Part shown: piece by piece, positions 7,886-15,752 of the stretch | Layout of the letters: every line of letters begins with the position of its first letter | Position numbering within the stretch: position 1 is the stretch's first letter | Assembly: GCF_900142875.1 (NCBI RefSeq) | Contig: NZ_FRCK01000011.1 | Coordinates: forward strand, 54,751-118,750 | Source: Paracoccus solventivorans | GTDB lineage: Bacteria; Pseudomonadota; Alphaproteobacteria; Rhodobacterales; Rhodobacteraceae | DNA length: 64,000 nucleotides | Direction: 5' to 3' | The notes under the pieces: generated by a model | Seen by the model: only the letters and a program-made list of their open reading frames with translations | What the model was told of the DNA's origin: nothing | Databases searched by the model: none | Translations under genes and position numbers: made by a program

Positions 7886-8632
7886 ATGACGAATGTGGCG
7901 AGCGCGCCGCTTTTGCAGGTGGACGCGATCACGATGCGCTTCGGCGGGATCGTGGCCATCGACAACCTGTCCCTTGACGTGAAGCAGGGCCAGATCCTGG
8001 CCCTGATGGGGCCGAACGGCGCGGGCAAGACGACCACGTTTCATGTCATCGCCGGGGTCCACAAGCCCACGTCGGGGCGGATCCTGTTCCAAGGCCAGGA
8101 CATCACCGCCATGCGCCCCGACGGGCGCTGCCGGGCGGGGGTGGCGCGGACCTTCCAGATCACCCAGCCGTTCGAGCAGCTGTCGGTGACCGAAAACATC
8201 ATGGTGGGGGCGCGGCCCTTCCACCACTCGATGGCCGAGCTGCGCAAGGCGTCCGAGGCCTTCGCCGACCAGGTGGGGCTGGGCGACAGGCTGGATACGC
8301 CGGCCAAGGGTCTGTCCACCGGCCAGCGCAAGCGGCTGGAGCTGGCCCGCGCCATGGCGACCCGCCCCAAGCTGCTGCTGATGGATGAGGTGACCGGCGG
8401 CGTCGACATGAAGTCGATCCCCGGGCTGATCGAGCTGGTGAAGTCGCTACGCCAGGGCGGGCTGACCATCGTGCTGATCGAACACAACATGAAGGTCATC
8501 AACGACCTGGCCGACGAGGCGATTTTCATGAACCGCGGCGCCCGCATGGTGTCGGGCACCCCCTATCAGGTGGCGACCGACCCGGCGGTGGTCGAACTCT
8601 ACCTCGGAGAGGCGAAAGCCGATGACCACTGA
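7886..8632 (+). CDS. livG: branched-chain-type ABC transporter ATP-binding protein LivG (system 1)
   Basis: A 248-residue ATPase. Walker A GPNGAGKTT is near residue 46, the signature LSTGQRKRLELARAM near 148, Walker B LLLMDEV near 170 and the H-loop IEHNM near 203. The long segment between Walker A and signature and the C-terminal VVELYLGE tail are LivG-like. The signature reads LSTGQ rather than LSYGQ, and Walker B continues EVTGG rather than EPMAG, which is unusual but keeps the catalytic Glu. The start follows GGAGTCGG. The stop overlaps the next gene by 11 bases. Confidence 0.92.
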   Translation: MTNVASAPLLQVDAITMRFGGIVAIDNLSLDVKQGQILALMGPNGAGKTTTFHVIAGVHKPTSGRILFQGQDITAMRPDGRCRAGVARTFQITQPFEQLSVTENIMVGARPFHHSMAELRKASEAFADQVGLGDRLDTPAKGLSTGQRKRLELARAMATRPKLLLMDEVTGGVDMKSIPGLIELVKSLRQGGLTIVLIEHNMKVINDLADEAIFMNRGARMVSGTPYQVATDPAVVELYLGEAKADDH

Positions 8633-9344
8633 TCCGCTCATGCTCGACGTGCAGGACGTCAGCGTCGTGTATGGCAGCTACCAGGTGCTGTGGGACGTCT
8701 CGATGCAGGCCCATGCCGGGCAGGTGGTGGCGGTGCTGGGGCCGAACGGCTCGGGCAAGTCCACCATCCTCAAGGCGATCATGGGGCTGACCCCGGTGCG
8801 GTCCGGCCGGGTGATCTTCAACGGCGAGGACATCACCAACCGCCCCGCGCACGAGATGATCGAGCGCGGCATGTCCATGGTGCTGGAACGCCGCCGCCTG
8901 TTCACCGGCATGACCGTCTATGAAAACGTCATGCTGGGCGCCTATCACAAAAGCGTCCAGAAACACGCGAAAGAGCGGCTGGAGTGGGTGGAAAGCCTGT
9001 TCCCGATCATCGCCGAGCGCCGCGACCAGATCGCCGGCAAGATGTCGGGGGGCGAACAGCAGATGGTCGCCATCGCCCGGGCGCTGATGTCGCGCCCCAG
9101 GCTGCTGCTGATGGACGAGCCCTATCTGGGCCTGACCCCGCGCATCGTGGGCCAGATCGCCGACATCATCCGCAAGGTGAATGCCGAGGGCATCGCCGTG
9201 GTCTTCAACGAACAGAACGTCAAGCTGTCCTTCGGCATCTCGAACTATGGCTATCTGCTGGAAAGCGGCCGGGTGATGCTGAACGGCACGGGGGACGAAA
9301 TGATGAACTCGGACGTGATCCGCCGTGTCTATCTGGGCGAGTAA
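8622..9344 (+). CDS. livF: branched-chain-type ABC transporter ATP-binding protein LivF (system 1)
   Basis: A 240-residue ATPase with Walker A GPNGSGKST near residue 40, signature MSGGEQQMVAIARAL near 143 and Walker B LLLMDEPYLGL near 163. The LivF hallmark EQN replaces the H-loop histidine (FNEQNV near 197), and the central VLERRRLFTGMTV also matches the family. It overlaps livG by 11 bases and precedes the permease by 15, so the four transport genes form one unit with the binding protein. It powers import through the LivH/LivM pair from the cytoplasmic face. Confidence 0.92.
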   Translation: MTTDPLMLDVQDVSVVYGSYQVLWDVSMQAHAGQVVAVLGPNGSGKSTILKAIMGLTPVRSGRVIFNGEDITNRPAHEMIERGMSMVLERRRLFTGMTVYENVMLGAYHKSVQKHAKERLEWVESLFPIIAERRDQIAGKMSGGEQQMVAIARALMSRPRLLLMDEPYLGLTPRIVGQIADIIRKVNAEGIAVVFNEQNVKLSFGISNYGYLLESGRVMLNGTGDEMMNSDVIRRVYLGE

Positions 9345-9359
9345 GGGAAAGCGCACGAC

Positions 9360-10229
9360 ATGAACCTTGCCATCTTCCTTGAACAGATCCTCAACGGGCT
9401 GATTTCCGGCTCGATGTATGCGCTGATCGGATCGGGCATCGCCCTGGTCTACGGCACCATGCGGGTCCTGAACCTTGCCCATGGCGAATTCTACATGCTG
9501 GGCGGGTATTTCACCTATTACCTGATCGTGCAGATCGGGCTTGCCCCTATCGTGGCGATCCCGCTGGCGGTGGCCATCGCCTTCTGCCTGGGGATGCTGA
9601 TCCAGAAGCTGACCATCGAATACCTGATCGTGCGCGAGAACTGGGCCTTTACCACCATCGCCGCGACGCTGGGGCTGTCGATCATCCTGCAGAACGCCGC
9701 GCTGCTGATGTTCGGTGAACAGTTCAACACCGTGCCCTATTACGTCTCGGGGGTGCTGGCGATCGGCGACATCCGCCTGCCGTGGCAGCGGGTGCTGATC
9801 TTCCTGGTGGCGCTGGCCACCATCGGGGGCATGACCTGGCTGCTGAAATACACCCGGCTGGGCTGGTCGATCCGGGCCACCTCGCAGGACCGCGATGCGG
9901 CCCAGGTGGTCGGCATCCCGGTGCGCCGGGTCTACATGATCTGCTTTGGCCTGGCTGCCGCGCTGGGGGCGCTGGCCGCGGCGATGCTGGCGCCGATCAA
10001 CGCCATCAACCCCTGGGCCGGGATGCCGATCCTGCTGAAGGGTTTCGTCGTGGTGATCCTGGGCGGGCTCGGCTCGTTCCCCGGCGCCATCATCGGCGGG
10101 CTGTTCCTTGGCGTGGTCGAGGCGGTGGGCGTGCAGCTCACCTCGTCCGAGTGGCGCGACGTGATCTCGTTCACGCTGATGATCGCCGTGATCTGGTGGC
10201 GCCCCTGGGGCGTGTTCGGGACGAAATGA
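9360..10229 (+). CDS. livH: branched-chain-type ABC transporter permease LivH (system 1)
   Basis: A 289-residue inner-membrane protein with about eight hydrophobic segments. The LivH opening NGLISGSMYALIGSGIALVY, then RVLNLAHGEFYMLGGY, is textbook for the family. The C-terminal half carries the cytoplasmic coupling stretch RATSQDRDAAQVVGI and ends RPWGVFGTK. It forms the transmembrane channel with the following LivM. Confidence 0.92.
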   Translation: MNLAIFLEQILNGLISGSMYALIGSGIALVYGTMRVLNLAHGEFYMLGGYFTYYLIVQIGLAPIVAIPLAVAIAFCLGMLIQKLTIEYLIVRENWAFTTIAATLGLSIILQNAALLMFGEQFNTVPYYVSGVLAIGDIRLPWQRVLIFLVALATIGGMTWLLKYTRLGWSIRATSQDRDAAQVVGIPVRRVYMICFGLAAALGALAAAMLAPINAINPWAGMPILLKGFVVVILGGLGSFPGAIIGGLFLGVVEAVGVQLTSSEWRDVISFTLMIAVIWWRPWGVFGTK

Positions 10230-10286
10230 CATGCGCATGACCGCCGCCCGCCCCACCCCCGCAACCAATTTCGCCGGAGCCCGCTG

Positions 10287-11285
10287 ATGTTCAGGCCGTT
10301 CACCCCGCAGGCGCTGCTTGGCATGACCGCCGCGCTGGCCGCGATGCTGCTGCTGCCGCTGCTCAGCACCGATCCCTATCTGATGCACGTCATGGTGCTG
10401 GTGATGATCTTCGGGATCTTCGCCTCGGCCTGGAACCTCGTCACCGGCTTTGCGGGGCTCAAGACCTTCGGGCACCATGCGTTCTTCGGGCTGGGCGCCT
10501 ATGGCTCGGCGCTGATGTCGATCCACCTGGGGCTGTCGCCCTGGCTGACGCTGTGGCTGGGCGGGCTGCTGGCCGGCGCCGCCGGGCTGCTGATCGGCAC
10601 CCCGATCCTGCGCATCCGCTCGATGCCGCATGTCGCCATCGTGACGCTGGGCTTTGCCGAGATCGTGCGCATCTGCATCGCCAACCTGTCCGGCCTGACC
10701 CGGGGCGAGATGGGGCTGTGGGGCATCCCGCAGTTCCAGGGCTTTACCCTGCCGATCGTCGGCAAGGTCAGCTTCACCCCCGCGGACAAGGTGTCCTTCT
10801 ATTACCTGGCGCTGGCGCTGACCGTGCTGACGCTGTTCGTCATCGTGCGGCTGATGCGGTCCAAGACCGGGCTGGCGATGCTGGCCATGCGCGACGGCGA
10901 GGATGCCGCCGAAAGCCTGGGCGTGAACCTGACCCGGCTCAAGTTGATGGTGTTCGGGCTGTCGGCGTTCATCGTCGGCATCGCCGGGGGGTTCTATGCG
11001 CATTACCTGTCGATCCTGACCCCGCAATCGGCGGTGGGGGTCGACCTGATGATCTCGATCATCGCCATGGTGCTGGTGGGGGGGCTTGGCACCTTCTCGG
11101 GGCCGCTGGCCGGGGCGCTGGTGCTGACCGTACTGATCGAGGCGCTGCGCGATCTCGAGAACTACCGCCTGCTGGGCTATGGCCTGCTGATCGTGCTGAT
11201 CGTGATGTTCCTGCCGCGCGGTATCGTCACCCTGCGGGAACGCCTGACCTTCCGCCAACAGGAGCAAGCCGACCATGGCCGTTGA
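10287..11285 (+). CDS. livM: branched-chain-type ABC transporter permease LivM (system 1)
   Basis: A 332-residue inner-membrane protein with about nine to ten membrane segments. Family marks are ASAWNLVTGFAGLKTFGHHA near residue 48, the coupling segment AMRDGEDAAESLGV near 203, GGLGTFSGPLAGA near 263 and the closing FLPRGIVTL. It follows livH after 57 bases and overlaps the second M20 gene by 11 bases, tying transporter and hydrolase expression together. Confidence 0.92.
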   Translation: MFRPFTPQALLGMTAALAAMLLLPLLSTDPYLMHVMVLVMIFGIFASAWNLVTGFAGLKTFGHHAFFGLGAYGSALMSIHLGLSPWLTLWLGGLLAGAAGLLIGTPILRIRSMPHVAIVTLGFAEIVRICIANLSGLTRGEMGLWGIPQFQGFTLPIVGKVSFTPADKVSFYYLALALTVLTLFVIVRLMRSKTGLAMLAMRDGEDAAESLGVNLTRLKLMVFGLSAFIVGIAGGFYAHYLSILTPQSAVGVDLMISIIAMVLVGGLGTFSGPLAGALVLTVLIEALRDLENYRLLGYGLLIVLIVMFLPRGIVTLRERLTFRQQEQADHGR

Positions 11286-12567
11286 CGCAACCACCCGCCA
11301 GCGCGTCCTTGACGCCGTGGATGCGGGGTTCGACGCGCAGCTGGACTTTACCGCCGGGATGGTCCGCTTCGATTCCACCCGCGGGAATGAGGCCGCGATG
11401 CAGGAGTTCATGGCCGCCGCCCTGCGCGAGCGCGGCTATGACGTGGACCACTGGAAGATCGAGGTCGACGACATCCGCGACATGCGCGGTTTCGCCCCGG
11501 TCGAGTTCGTCGATTACGCGCAGGCGTATAACGTCGTCGGCACGCTGACGCCCCGGCAGGCGAGCGGCCGCTCGCTGATCATCAACGGGCATATCGACGT
11601 GGTGCCGCCCTGCGACGCGGCGCGCTGGACCACGCCCCCGTTCGAGCCCCGCATCGAGGGCGGGCGCATGTACGGGCGCGGCGCCGGCGACATGAAATCC
11701 GGGCTGGCCGCCGGGATCTATGCCATCGAGGCGCTGAAGGCCGCCGGCTTCCGCCCCGCCGCCCCGGTCTATCTGCAATCGGTGGTCGAGGAAGAATGCA
11801 CCGGCAACGGCGCGCTGGCCTGTATCCAGCGCGGCTACAAGGCCGACGGCGCGCTGGTGCCCGAACCCTTCGGCCCCTCGATCATGCGGGCCGAGGTCGG
11901 GCTGATGTGGCTGTGCCTCGACATCCAGGGCGATCCGCAGCACGCCTCGGCCGCGTTCCAGAACGTCGGCGCCAATGCGCTGGAAAAGGCGATCCACATC
12001 TGGCCGTTCCTAAAGCGGCTGGAAACCGAATGGAACGCCCGCAAGGCCGACCACCCGGTCTATCGCGACCATCCGCACCCGATCCGGGTCAATCTGGGCA
12101 AGCTGTCGGGCGGCGACTGGGTGTCCTCGGTCCCGGCCACGGCAAGGATGGAGGTGCGGCTGGGCGTGCTCGAGGGCGAGGATCTGGCGCAGATCCGGCA
12201 GGAAATCCTGGACCGCGTGGCCGAGGCCTGCGCCGCCGACCCCTATCTGCGCGACCACCCGCCCAAGGCGACCTTCCACGGTTTCATGGCCGACGGCTAT
12301 GTGCTGGAGCCCGGCAGCGAGATCGAGGCCGCGATGGGCCGCGCGCACGAGGCGGTGTTCGGCAGCCCGGTCACCAGCACCATCAGCTCGGCCGTGACGG
12401 ATGCGCGGTATTTCGGGCTGTATCAGGACACGCCCTCGATCGTCTACGGCGCGGTCTGCGGCCAGCCGCACGGCATCGACGAATATGTCGAGCTGGACAG
12501 CCTGAAACAGGCGACCCGCGCCTATGCGCTGTTCATCGCCGACTGGTGCGGGCTCGAGCCGCTGTGA
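11275..12567 (+). CDS. M20 metallopeptidase, ArgE/DapE-family deacylase (second copy)
   Basis: A 430-residue paralogue of the protein at 5232. The same active-site landmarks are present: NGHIDVVPP near residue 104, GRGAGDMKSG near 138, VVEEECTGNG near 172, VPEPFG near 197 and QPHGIDEYVELDS near 397. Both copies end in an ALFIADWCG-type segment, so they derive from one duplication rather than from two distant M20 branches. It overlaps livM by 11 bases and the next gene begins in its stop codon (TGATG). Likely cytoplasmic; it may handle a different acyl or amino moiety of the imported compound. Confidence 0.9.
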   Translation: MAVDATTRQRVLDAVDAGFDAQLDFTAGMVRFDSTRGNEAAMQEFMAAALRERGYDVDHWKIEVDDIRDMRGFAPVEFVDYAQAYNVVGTLTPRQASGRSLIINGHIDVVPPCDAARWTTPPFEPRIEGGRMYGRGAGDMKSGLAAGIYAIEALKAAGFRPAAPVYLQSVVEEECTGNGALACIQRGYKADGALVPEPFGPSIMRAEVGLMWLCLDIQGDPQHASAAFQNVGANALEKAIHIWPFLKRLETEWNARKADHPVYRDHPHPIRVNLGKLSGGDWVSSVPATARMEVRLGVLEGEDLAQIRQEILDRVAEACAADPYLRDHPPKATFHGFMADGYVLEPGSEIEAAMGRAHEAVFGSPVTSTISSAVTDARYFGLYQDTPSIVYGAVCGQPHGIDEYVELDSLKQATRAYALFIADWCGLEPL

Positions 12568-13787
12568 TGGGCGTGCTCAGAATCGACGGCGGGCGGCTGT
12601 GGCAAAGCCTGATGCAGATGGCCGAGATCGGCCCCGGCGTGGCGGGCGGCAACAACCGTCTGGCCTTTTCGCCCGAGGATGACGCCGCGCGCGGCCTGTT
12701 CCGCCGCTGGTGCGAGGCCGAGGGGCTGGCGCTGTCCGCCGACCGCTTCGGCAACCAGTTCGCCACCCGCGCAGGGACCGAGGAGCTGCCGCCGCTGCTG
12801 ATCGGCAGCCATCTGGACACCCAGCCGACCGGCGGGCGCTTCGACGGGGTGCTGGGGGTTCTGGCCGGGCTCGAGGTGATGCGCTGCCTGAACGCGGGCG
12901 GGGTCCGCACAAGCCGTCCGGTGACGCTGGTCAACTGGACCAACGAGGAAGGCGCGATCATCCGCCCGATGATGGGATCCGAGGTGTTCACCGGCGCGCT
13001 GCCGCTGGATCAGGCGCGGGCGATGGTCGATCACCGCGGCCGCCGGCTGGGCGACATGCTGGACGCGCTGGAAAACGGCGCCGGCCCCGGCGGCCCGGGC
13101 TTCCCCGTCCACGCCTATCTCGAGCTGCATATCGAGCAGGGCCCGATCCTGGAACAGGCGGGCGAGGTGATCGGCGTGGTCACTGCCGGCATCGGCTTTC
13201 GCCGCTGGCTGTTGCGGTTTTCCGGGCAGGACGCCCATGCCGGCCCGACCCCGATGGAGGCGCGCAAGGACGCCATGGTCGCCGCCGCCCATGCGGTGCT
13301 GATCGCCGACCGCGCCGCCCGCGCGCTGCCCGGCGGCCGCGGCACCTGCGGGCGCATCGCCAGCCCCAACGGCTCGCAGGTGACGGTGGCCTCGCAGGTC
13401 GAGCTGACGCTGGACCTACGCCACGAGGATCTGGCGCAGCTCGACGCGCTTTCAGCGCGGGTGCTGGGGGAAATCGAGGCGCAGTGCCGCGCGCTGGGCG
13501 TCGGGTTTGCCAGCGAAAACACCGCCGATTCCCCGCCGGTGCCCTTTGACCCCGCAGTCATCGCGGCGATCGAGGCGGCGCGTATCAGGAACGGCTATCC
13601 CGGCCGGCGGATGGTGTCGGGGGCCGGGCATGACACCTGCAACATGGCCCGGGTGCTGCCGGCGGGGATGATCTTCGTGCCCTCGGCCAACGGCATCAGC
13701 CACAACGAGGCCGAATATACCAGCCCCGAGGACTGCGCCGCCGGGGCGCAGGTGCTGCTCGACAGCGTGCTGACGCTGGCCGGCTGA
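12567..13787 (+). CDS. N-carbamoyl-L-amino-acid hydrolase / allantoate amidohydrolase family enzyme
   Basis: A 406-residue M20-family hydrolase of the HyuC/AllC branch. Ligands for a two-metal centre are visible: SHLDTQPTGGRFDG near residue 76, NEEGAIIRP near 123 and LHIEQGP near 184. HAGPTPMEARKDA (dimer/substrate residues) is near 225, the GAGHDTCNM segment near 352 and ISHNEAEYT near 378. The family releases ammonia and CO2 from N-carbamoyl groups or ureido acids. The ATG shares its A with the stop of the preceding gene. It extends the operon's theme of cleaving amide-type bonds. AllC, HyuC and beta-ureidopropionase roles cannot be separated here. Confidence 0.87.
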   Translation: MGVLRIDGGRLWQSLMQMAEIGPGVAGGNNRLAFSPEDDAARGLFRRWCEAEGLALSADRFGNQFATRAGTEELPPLLIGSHLDTQPTGGRFDGVLGVLAGLEVMRCLNAGGVRTSRPVTLVNWTNEEGAIIRPMMGSEVFTGALPLDQARAMVDHRGRRLGDMLDALENGAGPGGPGFPVHAYLELHIEQGPILEQAGEVIGVVTAGIGFRRWLLRFSGQDAHAGPTPMEARKDAMVAAAHAVLIADRAARALPGGRGTCGRIASPNGSQVTVASQVELTLDLRHEDLAQLDALSARVLGEIEAQCRALGVGFASENTADSPPVPFDPAVIAAIEAARIRNGYPGRRMVSGAGHDTCNMARVLPAGMIFVPSANGISHNEAEYTSPEDCAAGAQVLLDSVLTLAG

Positions 13788-13807
13788 CGGGGGAGGGCGC
13801 GGGGGAC

Positions 13808-14734
13808 ATGCCGAGGCGCGGGCTCGAGCCGCTGGCGATCCTGCTGGTCGCATTGTGCTGGGGGCTGAACTGGCCCGCGGTGCGCACGGCGCTGAACGAG
13901 ATCCCGCCCTGGACGCTGCGCGCGATCGGGATGGGCTCGGGTGCGCTGTTCCTGTTCGCGCTGGCCCGGCTGACCGGCAAGCGCTGCCGGCTGGCGCGCG
14001 GCGAGTGGCTGCCGGTGCTGGGCTCGGGGTTCCTGTCGATCACCGCCTTCAACCTGCTGCTGTCCTTTGCGCAACTGGCCGCGCCCACCTCGCGTGCGGT
14101 GATCGTCACCTTCACCATGCCGATCTGGACGATCATCTTTGCCCGGCCGGTGCTGGGTGAGCGGCTGGACCGCCGCCGCTGGACCGGGCTGGCTGCGGGC
14201 AGCCTGGGGCTGACCTGCCTAGGCTGGCCGCTGGTGCAGAGCGGCAGCTTTGGCTACGGGCTGGTGCTGGCGCTGCTGGCGGGGATGAGCTGGGCCCTGG
14301 GCACCGTGGTTATCAAGCGCTTCCCGGTCGCCGCGCCGCCGATCACCATGACCCTGTGGCAGCTGGTCGCCGGCGCGCTGGTCGCCGCCGCCGGCGCCGC
14401 GCTGTTCGAGCCGCAGCTGCTGCGCGCGGGGCTGGACCCCGCCGGCTGGCACGCCAGCACCTGGGTGGGGCTGGGCTATCACATCGTGTTCTCGCAGGCG
14501 CTAGCTTTCCTGCTGTGGTACTGGCTGCTGGCCCGGATGCCCGCCGGCACCGTCGCCCTGGCGCTGCTGCTGGTCCCGGCGATCGGGGTAGTCTCGTCGG
14601 TGCTGCTGCTGGCCGAGCGCCCGACCCTGGCCGACATGCTGGGCCTGGTCCTGATGACCACCGCCGCCGCCGCCGTCATGCTGCCCGCCCGGCAACCCGC
14701 CCCCCGGCAACCCCGCGCGGGCGCGGCGGGGTAG
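13808..14734 (+). CDS. EamA/DMT-superfamily transporter
   Basis: A 308-residue protein with ten hydrophobic segments in two EamA repeats; the first repeat opens EPLAILLVALCWGLNWPAVR and the second begins near residue 150 (GLVLALLAGMSWALGTVV). It starts 20 bases after the amidohydrolase and is the last gene of that operon. Such proteins typically export amino acids or metabolites, so it may relieve accumulation of a hydrolysis product. Substrate unknown. It is convergent with the AraC gene. Confidence 0.85.
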   Translation: MPRRGLEPLAILLVALCWGLNWPAVRTALNEIPPWTLRAIGMGSGALFLFALARLTGKRCRLARGEWLPVLGSGFLSITAFNLLLSFAQLAAPTSRAVIVTFTMPIWTIIFARPVLGERLDRRRWTGLAAGSLGLTCLGWPLVQSGSFGYGLVLALLAGMSWALGTVVIKRFPVAAPPITMTLWQLVAGALVAAAGAALFEPQLLRAGLDPAGWHASTWVGLGYHIVFSQALAFLLWYWLLARMPAGTVALALLLVPAIGVVSSVLLLAERPTLADMLGLVLMTTAAAAVMLPARQPAPRQPRAGAAG

Positions 14735-14822
14735 GGGGGACGCGGCAAGGCGGGCATATTCAGCCTGCAAACTTCCGAAAGACGCGGCAATAACTCGACC
14801 GAGCCCCGTTCGCGGGTTCCGA

Positions 14823-15602
14823 TCAGACTGCATCCATCAGGAAGAAGATCGAAGGCTCCATGTGGGTTTTCATCTGGCGCGGCGGCAGACCGTAGGTGTG
14901 GCGGATCGAATGGCTGAAATGTGTGGAATCCGGGTAGCCCAGCTCGAGTGCGGTCTGGGTCAATGAGATCCGTTCCTTTACCAGGCGCAGATAGGACCGT
15001 GCCCGGCGCCACATGCGATAGTTGCGAAACTGGACGCCAGTCGTTTCGCGGAACAGCCGGCGAAAGCGCGAAGCGGTCAGCGAAATCTGGCGGCCGCAAT
15101 AATCTGCGCCGATAAGCCCGTCCGTCTCGCGGTCCAGAAGTTCGGTGATCTGGCTGATTCTCTGATCCAGAGGGCGCTTTTCAAGCTCTCCCTCAAAGAT
15201 CAGCCGGTCGAAGGACAGTCCCCGCAGGGTCTTCTCCATGGTCGCGGGGTTGCGTCCGGCATCGTGGATGAAGTCGAGAAGGTTCCCGAAGACCTCGGTC
15301 CCCGTGGCCGGGTGATTCAACTCTGACCGCAGCGCATTCAGGCTGGTGTCGGTGACGCTCTCCGGTTCGACCAGGATGGTGCAGACATGCTGGCGGCCGG
15401 AAACGATGCGATGCCGGGCATATGGCTCTACCGCGACGATCCTGCCGGTCTGCGTGCCTGCATCACGGTGCACGGTGACGTCGTGCTCCAATCCCAGATA
15501 GATCACCAGGGCACCGATCACCCGCTCATCAAGCCGCGAACCGAGCTGGCAGACGTGGCAGACCCGATCCTTTCCGAGCACGATCAGCGGCTTGACCGAC
15601 AT
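14823..15602 (-). CDS. AraC-family transcriptional regulator of the beta-oxidation operon
   Basis: A 259-residue protein. The variable N-terminal sensor region covers about residues 1-155 and the AraC double helix-turn-helix about 160-255, ending with the conserved LGYPDSTHFSHSIRHTYGL and PPRQM. The start is ATG at 15602, preceded by GGGAGGGAGGGG; longer in-frame starts lack such a site and extend into the divergent promoter. It is divergent from the acyl-CoA operon with 150 bases between, so it probably activates that operon in response to the acid or its CoA ester. Codons are less GC-biased than in the upstream cluster. Confidence 0.88.
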   Translation of the reverse strand: MSVKPLIVLGKDRVCHVCQLGSRLDERVIGALVIYLGLEHDVTVHRDAGTQTGRIVAVEPYARHRIVSGRQHVCTILVEPESVTDTSLNALRSELNHPATGTEVFGNLLDFIHDAGRNPATMEKTLRGLSFDRLIFEGELEKRPLDQRISQITELLDRETDGLIGADYCGRQISLTASRFRRLFRETTGVQFRNYRMWRRARSYLRLVKERISLTQTALELGYPDSTHFSHSIRHTYGLPPRQMKTHMEPSIFFLMDAV

Positions 15603-15660
15603 GCTTTCCCCTCCCTCCCACAGAAGCTGCGAGGCATGGTCGTCGGCCGGCTTTCGGAAA

Positions 15661-15700
15661 GTCAAGAGGGCCGAAAAATTGACGAACGTGGCCTCTCGAC
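15661..15700. promoter_or_regulatory. long imperfect inverted repeat in the AraC/beta-oxidation divergent region
   Basis: GTCAAGAGGGCC (15661-15672) and GGCCTCTCGAC (15690-15700) are inverted copies apart from one substitution and one bulged base. They flank an AT-richer centre containing TTGACG at 15679-15684. The element lies 52-92 bases upstream of the operon's ATG and 58-98 bases upstream of the regulator's. It is a candidate AraC-family operator overlapping the promoters of both genes. Confidence 0.4.
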
Positions 15701-15752
15701 GCAAGTTTCCGCCCTTGCTGCCTGCATAGAGTGCCAAGCGAGAGGAGCACTC

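Noticed and set aside
8526..11411. A 961-codon open frame on the minus strand opposite the first Liv operon
   Set aside because: Its product is a Gln/His/Arg/Asp-rich low-complexity string, the usual shadow of high-GC coding DNA; the plus-strand genes have full family motifs and overlapping starts.
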